Origin: Atriophallophorus winterbourni
Taxonomy: Eukaryota; Platyhelminthes; Trematoda; Plagiorchiida; Microphallidae
Length of the DNA stretch: 64,000 bases
Assembly (NCBI GenBank): GCA_013407085.1
Contig: JACCGJ010020013.1
Location: 1-64,000 of the forward strand
Reading direction: 5' to 3'
Every line of letters starts with the position of its first letter. The first letter of the stretch is position 1. The notes beneath the pieces are model-generated. The model did no database searches, was not told where the DNA came from, and saw only the letters and a program-made list of their open reading frames with translations. Shown here piece by piece: positions 30,151-42,276 of this stretch. The translations under genes and the position numbers were made by a program.

Positions 30151-32970
30151 TGATGTAATATACCCATTAACACGAGGCCCACCATCTTTGACACGTACTC
30201 AACTTACCTGCTCAAATACTCATCATCAAACACTTTTATACAGATCAAACATTAAATGTTTGTACACAAACACACGATACTTGACAAATAAATTACCCGA
30301 GCTAATCGAGCTTCGTGAAAAATATTCACCACTCCTGATAGCCGTAACGGAAACCTGGTTCAATAAGCAATTAACTGAGCAGGAAATTTCCATTCCAAAC
30401 ATGTTACTTTTTCATCGTGATCGTATGAACCGTGCAGGAGAAGGCGTTGCTATTTACTATGATCAACACCTCACGTTCAGAGAAATCGCAGACAACGATT
30501 TTATACTGAAAGACACTGTATTTTTCACTTGAATTAGAATCAGGTGAAAACTGTGTTGTTGGTGTGTTTTGCCGAGCACGATCATCAGACAAGGCATACA
30601 ATGCTAGTTTATTTTGTTGTTTCCAGATATCTAAACAACGTCCTGGTCATGGATGACTTTAATCTACAGCATCTACTAAAAATTGAGATTGAACCGATGA
30701 ATTCTCTTGATCATCTATTCTACGAAATGTCAAATGAAATCCCTTTATTTAACCACATATCAAACAGCACTCGCTTCAGAGGCACACGCACATCGTCCAT
30801 ACTCGATTTTGATCTGACGAAAGAGGAAAATGTCATCGAGGATATCCGCTATGAAGCACCACTTTGAAAGAGTAATTATGTAGTCATTGTTTTCGACATA
30901 TATCTGAAACGAAAAGAGCTAGTGACGCACAGGAATTGATAAGGAAAATCGATACGGTTGCATTATCAATGGCACTTCAAGAAGTCACCGACTGCGCACC
31001 CATTAAGACTGATATCCAATAATGCTTGTCATCGATACATGAGAAAATCTACGAAAAAATAGAACTCCACTCTAAATATGTTTAAAAATGGAAAAAGGAT
31101 TGAAATTCGTGATCCTGAGTCGAACACGGAACTGGATAAAGGCGAGGAACTGTGCGTGGAGAAGCCACATACTGCAGGCAATATCTGAATCCTGGGAATC
31201 CTACCGTTTGTTGAAGAATAAAGTTACTAAACTTGTCCAGGAGGATAAAGAAGAGTATCAAATCAATCTGATGGATAAAATTGAGCGAAACCCGGAGCTC
31301 CTTTTCCAGATCTTGAACAGTAAGGCCAGCTTAAAGCCAGGCGTTTCCGCTTTACTTACTGCTCTCGAAGCCGCCAACGAATTTGCTCAATTTTACTTTA
31401 GAGTGTTCTACCGTAACGAGCGCTTATTTTATGTTATGCCTGCATTCAGATCACAAAATGACACAATACAAAAATCTCTGTGAACCCTGAGAGTGTCCTG
31501 GTGAGGCTTCTTGGGTTAAATACAAAAAAATCGCCGGGTGCTGGCGAAATAAAACCTTTCCTCATAAAAAATGCGCCAATGCTCTATTCTCACTACTCTT
31601 CGACGTTTTGAACCTGTCACTGAGTTGTAGCAATGTTCCTACTGACCGTAAAAGTGGATTAGACATTTCGATAAACAAAGGCGGGAACCTATCCGATGTG
31701 TCTAACTACAGACCAGTCACAATGTTGCCAATGGTCTCTAAAGTTCTCGAACGATTCACAGCTGACGAACTTCTCAAACATTTGGAACAAAACAAGCTTC
31801 TTTCCATCGCACAGCACGGATTTTGGACAAGACACTCCTGCCTCACCAAACTTTTCATAACTCTTGATAACTGGACTTGAGCCGTGGATAATGGATACAC
31901 TATCCATGTTTGTTACTTGGATATGTCTAAAGCTTAGAATGTGTTAACCACAGCATACTGCTACAGAAATTGGAACAGCTCGGGGTGGGTGGCAGATTAT
32001 TGGCCTGGATACGGGATTACTTGACTGGCAGAGTCATCAGGGATAGAGTTGATGGGGCACTTTCCAGCACAGTAGAAGTTACTAGTGGCGTACATTAAGG
32101 CGCTGTCTTGGGGCCAATACTCTTCCTGGTTTACGCTAACGGTATACATGAAATCGTACGCAGCAAAATCATTTTATTCGCGGATGACATCAAAGACTGG
32201 AATAGCGTACGCACCATAGAAGATTGCCCAATTCTACAAAAAGATCTCGAAGCACTTCATACGTGGTCATTGCGCAACTGCCTACCATTCAAAATCCAAA
32301 AATGTAAAACGTTAAACGTCGGTAAATCCTTCGAATTCGCATACTCACTTTAATCTCAACAGCTTTCATGGGTTACAGAAGATAAAGACCTGGGTGTGTG
32401 GATTAGCACTAATTTGAAGTCTTCAACGCAGTGTTCTGTGGTCGGAAGGATCTTCAGTAGTTTCACAAAGCTTTTAACCCGAAGTTTAATTAACAGCTAT
32501 ATCCGGCCAACAATGGAGTACGGTGTTCAAGCATGGTCCCCGTGGTTAAAAAAGGACATGACCTTGCTGCAAAGCGTATACCACCGCGCTACAAAACTGA
32601 AAACTGGACTATATAACAGGTCATGCGAGGAGTTTAGTGCAACTCTGAACCTGTTTGACTTTCCGTACCGTCGTCTAGGGGTGACTTGATCCTGCTGTTG
32701 AACATTTTGCATACAGTGGATCACCCACTTGAACACCTGTTCTATCGGCAAGAAGCACTTGGTAGCAGATCGCAGGTCTACAAGTTAATTATTCCACACT
32801 CTAGATCAAATTGTCGAAGGTTTTTCTTTACTTTCCGAGTTTGTTTTATGTGTAACTCTCTGCCCCCACATATCATTTGTGCATCAAGCCTGAACATGTT
32901 CAAGGCTGAACTTGACAAGTATATATTGACCGAATCCAACCTCGCACCCGAATACATAAGCGGATTTTAC
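30125..32970 (+). pseudogene. CR1 endonuclease-reverse transcriptase, near full length, inactivated
   Basis: The apurinic-type endonuclease starts with KCLYTNTRYLTNKLPELIE and LLIAVTETWFN and ends with STRFRGTRTSSILDFDLT (to 30867). A linker follows (31088-31483), then RT: NYRPVTMLPMVSKVLERF, AQHGFWTRHSCL, GAVLGPILFLVYANGIHE and the catalytic FADD box near 32180. The C-terminal thumb is 32396-32690 (MEYGVQAWSPWLKKD). At least six stops or frameshifts break the frame. It copies itself by target-primed reverse transcription in intact relatives. Its 3' UTR is split by another CR1 at about 32970-33425. Confidence 0.85.
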
Positions 32971-33425
32971 AATTCAATTCAATTCAATTTAATGGTCTAA
33001 AAATCACATAGCTTTACAAAAATCACAGAATAATATGCGAATTAAAAATAACATAGGTAGTAAAACGGGATTTGTTTTCCTACTGATCAGTTCAGGAATC
33101 ACGTAAAAATACATAGAGCAGAAATTGTTTTCAACTGGTTTGATAGGGTAAATATGTATAGTTTACTTCGATGAATGGGTTCAAAGCTTTATGATGCAGA
33201 ATATATTGTTTCAATGTTTGGATTGGTCGACATAAAGTTGTCCAAGTTCGATTTGAATATATCCAAGTTGGGTGAATGTGCAACGTTACAGGGTAGGGAG
33301 TTCCAAGTAAAACATACACGTACACAATAAAAATACCTTCGACAGTTCAGCCTCGAGTCGGGAATAAGTACTGTATAGTTATGACTCCGGCTTGTTCGTA
33401 TTGATAAAACATCTTTGTTGTTTTT
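32970..33425 (-). mobile_element. 5'-truncated CR1 inserted into the plus-strand CR1
   Basis: On the minus strand it encodes HNYTVLIPDSRLNCRRYF and FTWNSLPCNVAHSPNLDIFK, the RT C-terminal end, then a 3' UTR finishing with the ATTGAATTGAATTG tail at 32972-32995. The host element's 3' end (GGACCATTAAAATTTTG and GAATTACTTT repeats) resumes on the plus strand at about 33425-33520. The copy at 45900-46336 is a close relative. Confidence 0.75.
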
Positions 33426-33520
33426 ATGCATTTCCTAAATTTTCAATCTATGGTTACTGTAAAGTCTTTGCTTTTGGACCATTAAAATTTTGAATTACTT
33501 TGAATTACTTTGAATTACTA
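33425..33520 (+). mobile_element. 3' tail of the interrupted plus-strand CR1
   Basis: It contains CTTTTGGACCATTAAAATTT followed by three GAATTACTTT-type repeats, the usual CR1-like 3' microsatellite tail. This is the continuation of the element ending at 32970 on the left. Confidence 0.55.
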
Positions 33521-34885
33521 TAATCAAGAAAAATAGCATATTCCCACACCTTTTAGCTACTACATGTAGAGACTTAAATGTTTTAAACAGACTCTCATTC
33601 AAAGTTATACTTGAATGCCACGGTTACATTGGGTTCGTACAACTTCGTTAAATAACTAAAGGAACTAGGTTTAAAAAAATACATGGAATTTCAACCAATG
33701 GGTTCAACAGAAGGAAGAGACCCTGTGATACATGCTGAATGTTAAATTTGCGACTTCTTCACACCTACCATTACTTGAGGCACAAACAAGTAGCATAACA
33801 CCACAGCTCCTTCGATTTGGTGATTAATTTCAATTAGTATCCTGATTCAAACTGGCTTTTTAAACTAATACTGATGGCTTAATTGGTACCTATGTGCATC
33901 CGACTGTTTATCTCGAATGACGTTCGATCACACTATCCTTAAACCTAACCTTAAATTTTGACTGCTGAACGTGCTCATCATGACTATATGTAAATCGGAA
34001 GTTGAGCGATTTCTAACGCAAAAAAACATTTGGAAAACTCGATATCCAAGAAAAATCAGCCGTCAAGGGTAATTAGTGGGAAAATGTGTAGATGAACTGC
34101 GGGATGATACAAGTGTAACATCGACTGAAATCCAGAGATATGTTTCTAAAACGCAACCTGAGATGATATTCCAGTCGTCATGTTTGTTCGTGTTTAAGTA
34201 GTAACCGATTAGATGCGTGCGAGTGCTTGTGAATTGATGGAAACATTTACAATTTACTGTTGATAAAGCATGTAACTTCACTATTACCAGAGGGTCGAGA
34301 TATATTTGTCGTTTGGAGTCAATAACTATTGAAAAGTAATAACTATATTCACTTATGACAACCGCTTTAATGCCAAGCATTAATTTGAGGAATTATGTCA
34401 TGACCAAAAGCACCAATCGTAAACGTGTAGAAGCTAAATACAGGAAAGCTGGAAACAATCAAAAAGGATGTAAGAAATGATTACGTAAATAGAAGTTTAG
34501 AGTTTGGAAGAATACATCTGCGTTCTGAAATGCATTTCACCCCTGCGGTTTTGTTCTATTCACACCTGCCCGTTTTAAGTACCATCAGGTTTGTTGAGCA
34601 TTAAAACTGCACACGCGTGTATATTTTGTTCGTCAGATTGACCAGGATGATAACGCCAATACTAATTATTAGTGACTTGACAGTTAAGATATTTTCTGGC
34701 AATATTTTGCTGTTGTTTTCAAACTCGTAATTACAATCCACAAATAAAGGTCATTTTCCTCTATCAATGTTAGACACCATGATAACTGAAATGATAGATG
34801 AAAATGCGTGCAAATAGGAATGGTTTGTTCAAACTGATACTATGTTATAACGTAACCGGTTATCGAGACGGTATTTAGTTTAACT
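33520..34885. other. Region upstream of the PLE, nothing firmly recognised
   Basis: A 105-codon minus frame at 34063-34380 has no recognised motif. The stretch before 34886 should hold the 5' part of the PLE, but no clear terminal repeat or ribozyme was seen. Confidence 0.35.
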
Positions 34886-35736
34886 TTGGTTTTCCTATAT
34901 TGTCTTCAAACTGAGATAAAAAGGGAAACATACAGCCATAGAGCAGCATCAACGAACGAGCAGCTTTTCTTTCTACACGAATGCCAACGAAACCGGCTAA
35001 CACCGAAATGCTTACAACGTCGTCCACCCCTCAATCATCCACGTGCAATAAAACTAATGGAGAAACAAAATCGCGAATGGATATCCATGATGATCGCAGA
35101 TGCCCACGAAAGACTGAAGAAATACAAAGCTCTAATAAATGAAGAACGAGCGGGGTGCGACGTCCACATGGGATATCAACTAACAGATGACCTGGAGAAA
35201 GCAATAAAGATAACAACGAGCCGAGCAACCTGGTTGAGAAACCCCTCAACAAAGCAATTGAAAACAACCGAAAAGTGGGTGCTTGCGAAAGGACAAAACT
35301 TTAATTATCGGGATGCCGACGCATGTGAATTCTTAGCGGGTCTGGAGGACATAATCTAATCTCAGGATCTGGATCAAGAAACAAGAGAAATTGTTCGGCA
35401 AAAATCATTCCCACATTGCAGAGAAACGTAGAACACCAGATGTTTAGCTACGCGGAAAGGAAAGCCATCAAACAACTTAAAAACGACCAGAACATAGTCA
35501 TTTTACCCGCAGACAAAGGGCGAATGACGTTAGTCATGGATAAAGCTGATTACATCGAGAAAGCTGAAGAACTACTGCGGGAAACGACAACCTACCGACA
35601 AGTCAGTGAAGATGAAACGAAACGACTAGAAAACAAGATTAACGCTGCCCTCAAGAGACTGAAGTTCAAGGCACAGATTACCAGTGCCGAGTATTTGCGA
35701 ATGAAACCGGAAGATTCCTCGATTCCGCGATTCTAG
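34886..35736 (+). pseudogene. PLE N-terminal domain and start of RT
   Basis: The first frame (34886-35359) is a basic, helical PLE N-terminal region; after a stop and frame change, 35416-35736 carries the conserved ILPADKGRMTLVMDK motif and continues toward the GLPKVHK box. A TAG stop at 35734-35736 interrupts RF-GLPKVHKEG, in the same frame as the downstream RT, so a single nonsense codon (probably from a tyrosine TAT/TAC) separates the two. Confidence 0.85.
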
Positions 35737-36306
35737 GGTTTACCAAAGGTGCACAAAGAAGGTATCCCACTGCGTCCAATTGTTTCACTGCCGGGAGCAC
35801 CCACGTATAGATTGTCGAAAGAACTACGGAGAAAACTCCTATATCTCGTCAGAGGCTCGGACCACTCCGTACAATCGGCAGAAGAATTTCTCAGAAAATT
35901 GCAAAACGTGAAGATTACTGAAGACGAGCTGATGGTCTCCTTCGATGTCACCGCCCTATTTACGTCGATCGACCTTACAATCGCCAAGCAAACAATTTCA
36001 TCGTTGCTAACGGAACACGGAACAACGTATGGCGGAAATCGAGTCACTCATGAGGAACTAATGACGCTTTTGGACCTTTGTCTCCACACTCAATTTAAGT
36101 TCAATGGAAAATTGTATGAGCAGATCAAAGGAACCCCAATGGGGTCACCTATCTCTGGACTGATAGCGGAAGCAGTAATGCAGAGATTAGAACGCATTAC
36201 CATTCCTCTAATAGAACCGAAACTTTGGGTACGCTACGTGGACGACACCTTCGTCACACAGACCTACGCGAACACTTCGCAATCAGCTGTGCAAATTGAA
36301 AGATAG
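35737..36306 (+). CDS. PLE reverse transcriptase core
   Basis: The frame continues from GLPKVHKEGIPLRPIVS through VSFDVTALFTSID (catalytic aspartate region) and IKGTPMGSPISGLIAE to the active-site box WVRYVDDTFV near 36227-36250. These are the conserved PLE RT motifs, related to telomerase RT. It ends at 36306 just after YVDDTFV; the normal thumb and linker of about 100 residues are missing, and a GIY-YIG domain begins at once in another frame. That indicates an internal deletion of a few hundred bases. Confidence 0.88.
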   Translation, partial: GLPKVHKEGIPLRPIVSLPGAPTYRLSKELRRKLLYLVRGSDHSVQSAEEFLRKLQNVKITEDELMVSFDVTALFTSIDLTIAKQTISSLLTEHGTTYGGNRVTHEELMTLLDLCLHTQFKFNGKLYEQIKGTPMGSPISGLIAEAVMQRLERITIPLIEPKLWVRYVDDTFVTQTYANTSQSAVQIER

Positions 36307-36595
36307 CTTAAAAGAAGAAGACAAAACAAACGTGTTATACAAAATCCCATGCGTGAATTGTGAGATGCATTACGTGGGACAAACTGGAAGGAGGCTGGGT
36401 ACTAGACCGAGTGAACACCAATCAGCGGTAAGGAGGCACGACTACAAATCGTTACTAGCAATTCACGTCGATCAAGAAGGACACCAAGTCAACTGGAATG
36501 GAACCAGAGTCATTGGAAGGGGACGCACGCGCCACACACGGGAATACCTCGAGGCGTGGCACTCAACAACACGGTCATTGAATCAATACGTTTAA
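36296..36595 (+). CDS. PLE GIY-YIG endonuclease domain
   Basis: It opens with NVLYKIPCVNCEMHYVGQTG, where the CxxC pair and YVGQTGR form the PLE version of the GIY-YIG core, followed by RLGTRPSEHQSAVRR with the conserved arginine and the EH. The domain nicks target DNA to prime reverse transcription in active PLEs. It is in a different frame from the RT and lacks the linker between them. Confidence 0.85.
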   Translation: MKDSLKEEDKTNVLYKIPCVNCEMHYVGQTGRRLGTRPSEHQSAVRRHDYKSLLAIHVDQEGHQVNWNGTRVIGRGRTRHTREYLEAWHSTTRSLNQYV

Positions 36596-36731
36596 TTGGA
36601 CGACATGTGTGTGCCAATGATGTACCGAACATTATGCTGTGTGACCATGAGAACAATCAATTGCGAGGAAATAAACAGAATGGTCAGGGTATAAGATCCC
36701 AAATTACGACGGTTACGAACACTTCGCAAGA

Positions 36732-36777
36732 AGTTTAGCTAACGATATCATCTAGGTTGATGATGAAACGTCATACT
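36732..36777 (+). ncRNA. Hammerhead ribozyme relic at the 3' end of the PLE, type b
   Basis: Located 137 bases after the GIY-YIG stop. It shows CUAACGA (consensus CUGACGA with G to A), stem II AUCAUC...GAUGAU, and GAAACGUC with an ideal GUC cleavage triplet and self-complementary ACGU stem III. Stem I is only partly paired (AGUUU against AUACU). The G5-equivalent change should kill activity. Confidence 0.55.
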
Positions 36778-36780
36778 GTT

Positions 36781-37254
36781 ACAATGCCAGCTCAGCGAAC
36801 ACACAACACACAACATCCAATCCTGAGCTACAAGTATTCGCTTCAATATCAAGGTTTCATTTGACTCATACAACACCCTACTATTTAGAACGTGACGATT
36901 CTCTTACACATGTGTTCAAATACATGCTCAGTCGACAAATTTGTCTGCATGTGCGACATACCCCATGCTTGCCTCCATATCTGTCTCTTAAAGGTTGATC
37001 TCTTCCTTTGAAATAGACAGTGTGGATTTCTCGTCCCAGTGCTAGGCAATAATTCGCTGCTTGCTCCATGGGGTTAAGAAATGAATGCAAGTTGAAAAGT
37101 ATAGAGAGATTGAAGACGATAGTGAATTTCAATTTACTCAGCGTAGTGTCTGCGGATTATTTAAATAAAAACATAGTTCTTAATATATAGCTCAAATGCG
37201 TCCATTGCGCATATATAACGATTGCAGAATGCTGGAAGGTACGATCGAACTTGT
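36781..37254. other. Spacer between the PLE and the minus-strand CR1, nothing recognised
   Basis: No clear motif. An 83-codon minus frame at 36881-37132 has no recognised family. Confidence 0.35.
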
Positions 37255-39530
37255 TTATAACAACGGATAGTCTACGTATAAACAAAGTTGGATGCGGTAC
37301 TTCGGTAGCCATCCAATAAGGCGCGATGTAGAAGTGACACGATTACAGACTAACCAAACATGGGATTTTGAGTGCATCGAGAGCAAATTGACTGATGAAC
37401 TGCAGCACTGTTCAGTAATTTTTAATCTATTCGTCTGAGTAAGCTGAATACACTGTATGCATGCTGATAGACGGCCTCGCACTGCAGACCGTTTTTCAAA
37501 TTTCCGCACACCGATATAGCCACTCAGTATCGATATACTCCACTCAAGCGTGTGACTGCCAAGTATGTATGACAAAATGGAAGTGTTTCCCAACTTGCAA
37601 CATTTTGAAAGTTGAAGGGCAGCTTATTTAAACCTGCATGTAAAACTAGTCAATCTTCAACAGAGTTGACCTTCGTCAAAAATATTACATCGTCAGCGTA
37701 AAGAACAAGTTTACATCACACCAGTTTCGTAGATCGTTTATAAATATTAGGAACAGTATTGGACATAGTACTGAACTCTGTGCGACACTGATCGTGGCTT
37801 CATTAGTAGGGGAAATTGGTCATCTATTCTGACCTTCGCTTTGCGTTCAGTCCGGTAACTTATGAACCATGTTAGTAGATTTCAAGTTACGCTAACCTCA
37901 TGCAGCTTGAGAAGTTGTAAGGAGTGATCAACTCGATCTAAAACTTTAGATATATCTAAGTAACAGGCATGTACGGAACTCTCTTCGTCCAGTTCTAGCG
38001 TTCAGACGTTTAAAGTCGTGAGCAAGTTAGATATGCATGAGCGTGTTTTTCCAAATCCATGTTGTGTCTGAGAAAGAATTTCGTGGCTCTCGAGGTGCCT
38101 GATAAGACTTGCACACACCAAGCGTTCCAATACCTTAGAAAACACTGAAAGGAGCGTCAGATGGCGGATCCGAGCGACTGCCACCTTTGTAGATTGGTGT
38201 AATATCCAGTCAGCTGGTACGATTCCCGTATTTAATGTGTTTAAATAATTCACATAGTGGGCCGCAAAGCTCCAGTTCCCATGACTTCAGAATAGCTGGC
38301 GTTATTCTGTCTTCCCAATGGTATTTGTTAACGTTTAGCCTGCGTAGATGGTTTCGCACAACCGTAGCATTCATATTAACTACTTAAGCTTTCCATCTCT
38401 GTTGAACGTGGTAAATGTGTTGACAGGGGAACATCCTTTGGACGAAAGACTTGCGAATAAAATGTTGCTAGGACTATTTGTCAATCCGTCCGCTGTCTGA
38501 ACTGGAAAAACTCGTTTAACCTTAGTCGTGCTGTTTACAATCGTGTAGAGTGTCTTAAGATGTCGTTCCATCTTGCCTATCAGCATCCATTGGTGATATT
38601 GCTTGTCTTCGCGAATTAAGGAACTCACCTTGTTTGGAACATTTCGAAAAATATTCCCTGGATAAGTCTGTTCGAGTGATCCTGTGTGTAGCCCATGCCG
38701 AATTTCGCATGGCTATTCACTTCCGACTTCGGCTGTCTAGTTTGAAATAAAATGTTCTAGCTTTTCTTTTCGGAGTATAGGCCGAGTTTTCGTCTATTTT
38801 CATACCGATGTATCTTAAAAGGCTGGATCAATAATTTTCTACATTCGTAAGATCGAGATGCCTCTCTTCTAGTATCTTGAGTGCTTCACGAAGGACAAAG
38901 TAATTGACCCTTCTGAGAGCTTGACGTCATTAGATGCCCTCCTGACACTGAACACGAATTCGAAGAACAACACGAGGTGGTCACTTAGCCCCAGAGGACT
39001 AAGACTCTGCACTGACTCGAATGTTGTTGCTTCGGATTTGAGAATCAAATCTAGTATTGAAGATTCGTCGGGAGAAGGAATTTACGTGGTTGCCAAAGGG
39101 AATGAGATTAATCATTTCGCGCAATTTTTTAATCATGTGATTGCTTCATGTGCAATCTTTTGGTTTGAAGCTGCGGAAGTTTGAAATAACCCATTATGAG
39201 TAGTTGGGTTTCGCTAAGATTTTCAGCGTTGCACATTATTTCTAGCAACATTTCGTTGAGGGAATCAGCTGAGATGGGTGAGCAGTAAATTACAACAAGG
39301 ATGCAGTTTTCAGCAGAAAACGGATTGTTGAAATGAATTAATTCAGCTATTTTGTTCCACAAACACTGCGCATTTGTGTATACACAGTTAATATCGGTTT
39401 TGATATGTAGCGATGAATTGTGGATAGTCCAACCACATGATAGCCGGAACTTTATGGTTTTTTTAAAGTGTTCTGAGTTTGAGTTTTCAGTGTCTTTTAA
39501 CGGCAATGATACAGCTTGTGGTTCTGAGAC
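37255..39530 (-). mobile_element. Degenerate CR1 element, minus strand
   Basis: Read from 39530 down: endonuclease start (DINCVYTNAQCLWNKIAELI) at 39506-39129, linker at 38628-38380 (NNILFASLSS-like), RT at 38253-37640 (LLSVFSKVLERLVCASLIRH, QTQHGFGKTRSC, CYLDISKVLDRVDHSLQL), and a thumb segment (VRKFEKRSAVRGRLSACIQC) at 37593-37255. Stops and shifts are frequent. It is a different CR1 subfamily from 30125-32970. Confidence 0.75.
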
Positions 39531-40730
39531 AGCCTTAAATGTGCTTAGTCTGACGTCACTAAGGGTATTTTTCCTGTGTACACGTCAAGTATGTCTGACG
39601 AAGTTTGTCATTGCACTGGTTAGGAAAGTGAGTGTAAAAGTGATAAGCGTGTTATACTTCAAAACGGCATTGGCAATGCTAACCTGTGGATGACCGGTAT
39701 GCATGCTGGATTCAAATCAATCAGCATAAAGTAGCATTTATTGTACCGGATCACCAAACTTGATATATCTATCACTTGATGCAGTTATGCATTCAAATCT
39801 AAAATTTGTGGTATGCATGATATGTGAGAACAATGTGATGTTTACAAACAAAAATTTTAATGACTTACGCTCGCAGACTTAATTCGGTGCCAGTAACCGC
39901 ACTAATCTGATGGACGCTGTTTATGTAAGGTCTACGAATGATCCATCAGTCCACCACTACGATTGGCTGAGCATACGGTGAAATGCAATTGGACGAATCG
40001 ATTAGCGCATCACAGATGCGTCAAGGTTTACTCGTAAAACGTGACCAGTTAGTTATACTTTGATTTTCAACTGTTTTATTTCCAGGGAAGAAAGTAATCG
40101 GTTGTTGTTGCATTTAGAACCAAAAGCTTTCGAATTCGTAGTCAATTATATTAAGCATTAAGAGCAATTATATGCGGAAGCCTGCGCATAAGATAGCTAA
40201 ACTAGTGTTATTTTATCAGAAAAACATTTCGGTCTACATTTTGCTAAAATGTACCATTCGTAGGTAGAAGAAGTGCTAAATCTCGACACAATAAACGTAG
40301 ATGAACCCTGGTGTTTAATTCAATAGGTTTCACTTTAACGAAATCATAAGTCTACTGCTTACATGATTACCACAATACTGCCGGTTATCGAAACGTCTAC
40401 AAAAATAGGGAGCAACAGATGGAAATATTTTCGCACTTGCTCAAAAAACCGACGAATAAACAAACAAACGTCAGCCCAAAAACGGAGAAGGTAACTCAAA
40501 TAGAAATCACGCACGAAACTTGGGCCGAATCTTTTACTCTGCCAAATTCCAAAATGTGCTGTAGATTCAAGATTGATGGTGAAAAAGCTGATTTGTGGTT
40601 GAATGTGATTGGGAATCCGAAATTTCCACATTAAACTTTATCGTTTCTTCCATGTTCTTTCTAGTTATGAAAAATTTGTGTGGTTAAACTAATTTGATTC
40701 GCTGAAAATTGGTTTCAAAGAATAAAGCAT
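39531..40730. other. Intergenic or repeat-derived DNA, nothing recognised
   Basis: Opposite-strand open frames at 40359-40634 overlap each other and carry no known motif. Confidence 0.35.
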
Positions 40731-41340
40731 TTTTCATAATTAAAAAATAAAGCATTCAATTCAATAAAATTTCTAGCGGTAAATTGTTCCACAAGAATCG
40801 TAAAAGTTATGTCGACAGAATAATCGGGAATATGGGGTTTGAAAGATCAAGTTGTGACTGCGTGTCGGGAGATTGCAACCAATTTTAAAGAGATTTCTGA
40901 GTGGGTGGAACCTCATATGGATTAGTCGGTATGCCAGTATTAGGTAAGCTCGGATGGGCTTTCGCTCGAGAGTGCAGAATCCAATTCTAGTCAGTCGCTG
41001 TTCAAAAGGGTAGATTATGCAACGCAGTAACCATTTTAGTTACGTTGTGATGAATCCTTTCCATTATGAGATGTCATTTTCTATCCATGGTGTCGAAGCT
41101 TGAACTGTATATTCCACAACTGGATGTATGTAGGTATTGAGCGTATTTGTCAATGAGTGCGGTGGGAAACGTCCGAAAATGCGTATGAGTAAGCCGAATA
41201 CACTGCATGCAGGCTTGTAGACGGCCTCGCACTGCAGACTGTTTTTCAAATTTCCGCAAACCGAGATACCGAAATTTTTCTACGATATACTTCAGAGCCT
41301 CACCGAACAAATTGTGAACTACAATTACCAAGTATGTCAA
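40730..41340 (-). mobile_element. CR1 3' fragment, minus strand (subfamily of 37255-39530)
   Basis: It encodes YLGLRKFEKQSAVRGRLQAC and MQCIRLTHTHFR near 41340-41200, matching the thumb segment at 37500, then runs to an AT-rich tail with ATTGAATTGAATGC near 40760. Confidence 0.65.
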
Positions 41341-41628
41341 TTATTCACCACGACCATGAAACGAGAAAATGAGAAAGAGTAGCATTGTATTATAGCCAAA
41401 ATCTTCTGTGACCTGATATTATGGACCCCGACATCGTTTAAGAGATACACTCTGGTGCTCACTTCGAGTAGCCACGGTGAAGACCGCACTTTTGTAGTAG
41501 TAAATCGTCCGCAGTCTGACAGGAAACTTACAACGGAGCCCTACTCGATAAATTTCGAGTGATTACTTTTGGATTTCCCTGGGAAACATTCCGTTAACTG
41601 AGGAATGAGTTACAAAAAATGATCCAAA

Positions 41629-42060
41629 GTGATTCAAAGTGATTCAAAGTTGTAATGCTCTAAAAAGCATTTAGCTTAACAATAACCATCGGATGGAGTT
41701 ATGAGGTATATACAATACAAAAGAAGAACAGGAAAACTCATGTAGTGTAAATCGTATCAAATTTGGGTTGTCTCTCAAGTATTTGTCCAAATTAGCTTTA
41801 AAAATATCCAGGTTGGCTGAGTGTGTAACAGTGGACGACGACAGCGAAAGTCGAAAAGATTGAGACTCCTCAAACGTTCTTCATATGGTTTAGCAGCTAG
41901 TCCGGGTACAAGCTTTGTGGTTCGGTGGTAAATACGCTGCAGAAGATTGATGTCTTTCTGAATCCAGGGTGACCAAGCCTGAACAGCGTACTCCATCGCT
42001 GGTCGGGGCACCGACTGATTGGAGAATCTGCCGAAAGAAAGCTATGCTACAAAGAATCGA
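41629..42060 (-). mobile_element. CR1 3' fragment with internal deletion, minus strand
   Basis: It encodes RPAMEYAVQAWSPWIQKDIN and LLQRIYHRTTKLVPGL, then SLNLFDFRCRR. At 41836-41840 the sequence jumps past about 190 bases that are present in the copy at 23722-23916. Bases 41629-41835 equal 23515-23721. Confidence 0.75.
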
Positions 42061-42276
42061 TATTTTACTCATGATGGATTTTTAGCCAAAAAATCCTCTA
42101 GCGCACGGTTAACGATCTAGCTAAGGTGATAGCAGAAGTTGCGTCCGTGAACAAATCAGCTTGACTAACAACAACTGCATCAAGACCTGCCAATTTTTAT
42201 TCATATGCCTTCAGTCCGAGAGAACCTGCAATTTATATTTTGGGTGTTATTTGTTATCTGAGCTGTCATTGTAGGA

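Larger units (their letters stand above)
34886..36780 (+). mobile_element. Penelope-like element with RT and GIY-YIG domains
   Basis: One plus-strand element with N-terminal domain (34886-35359), RT (35416-36306), GIY-YIG endonuclease (36296-36595) and a hammerhead-like motif at its 3' end (36732-36777). The RT order and the C-terminal GIY-YIG are diagnostic of PLEs. It is the best preserved PLE here but cannot be autonomous (see the parts). Confidence 0.9.

Noticed and set aside
33490..33520. Tandem GAATTACTTT repeats as a possible CRISPR-like or satellite array
   Set aside because: Three short units at the 3' end of a CR1 element are its normal tail.
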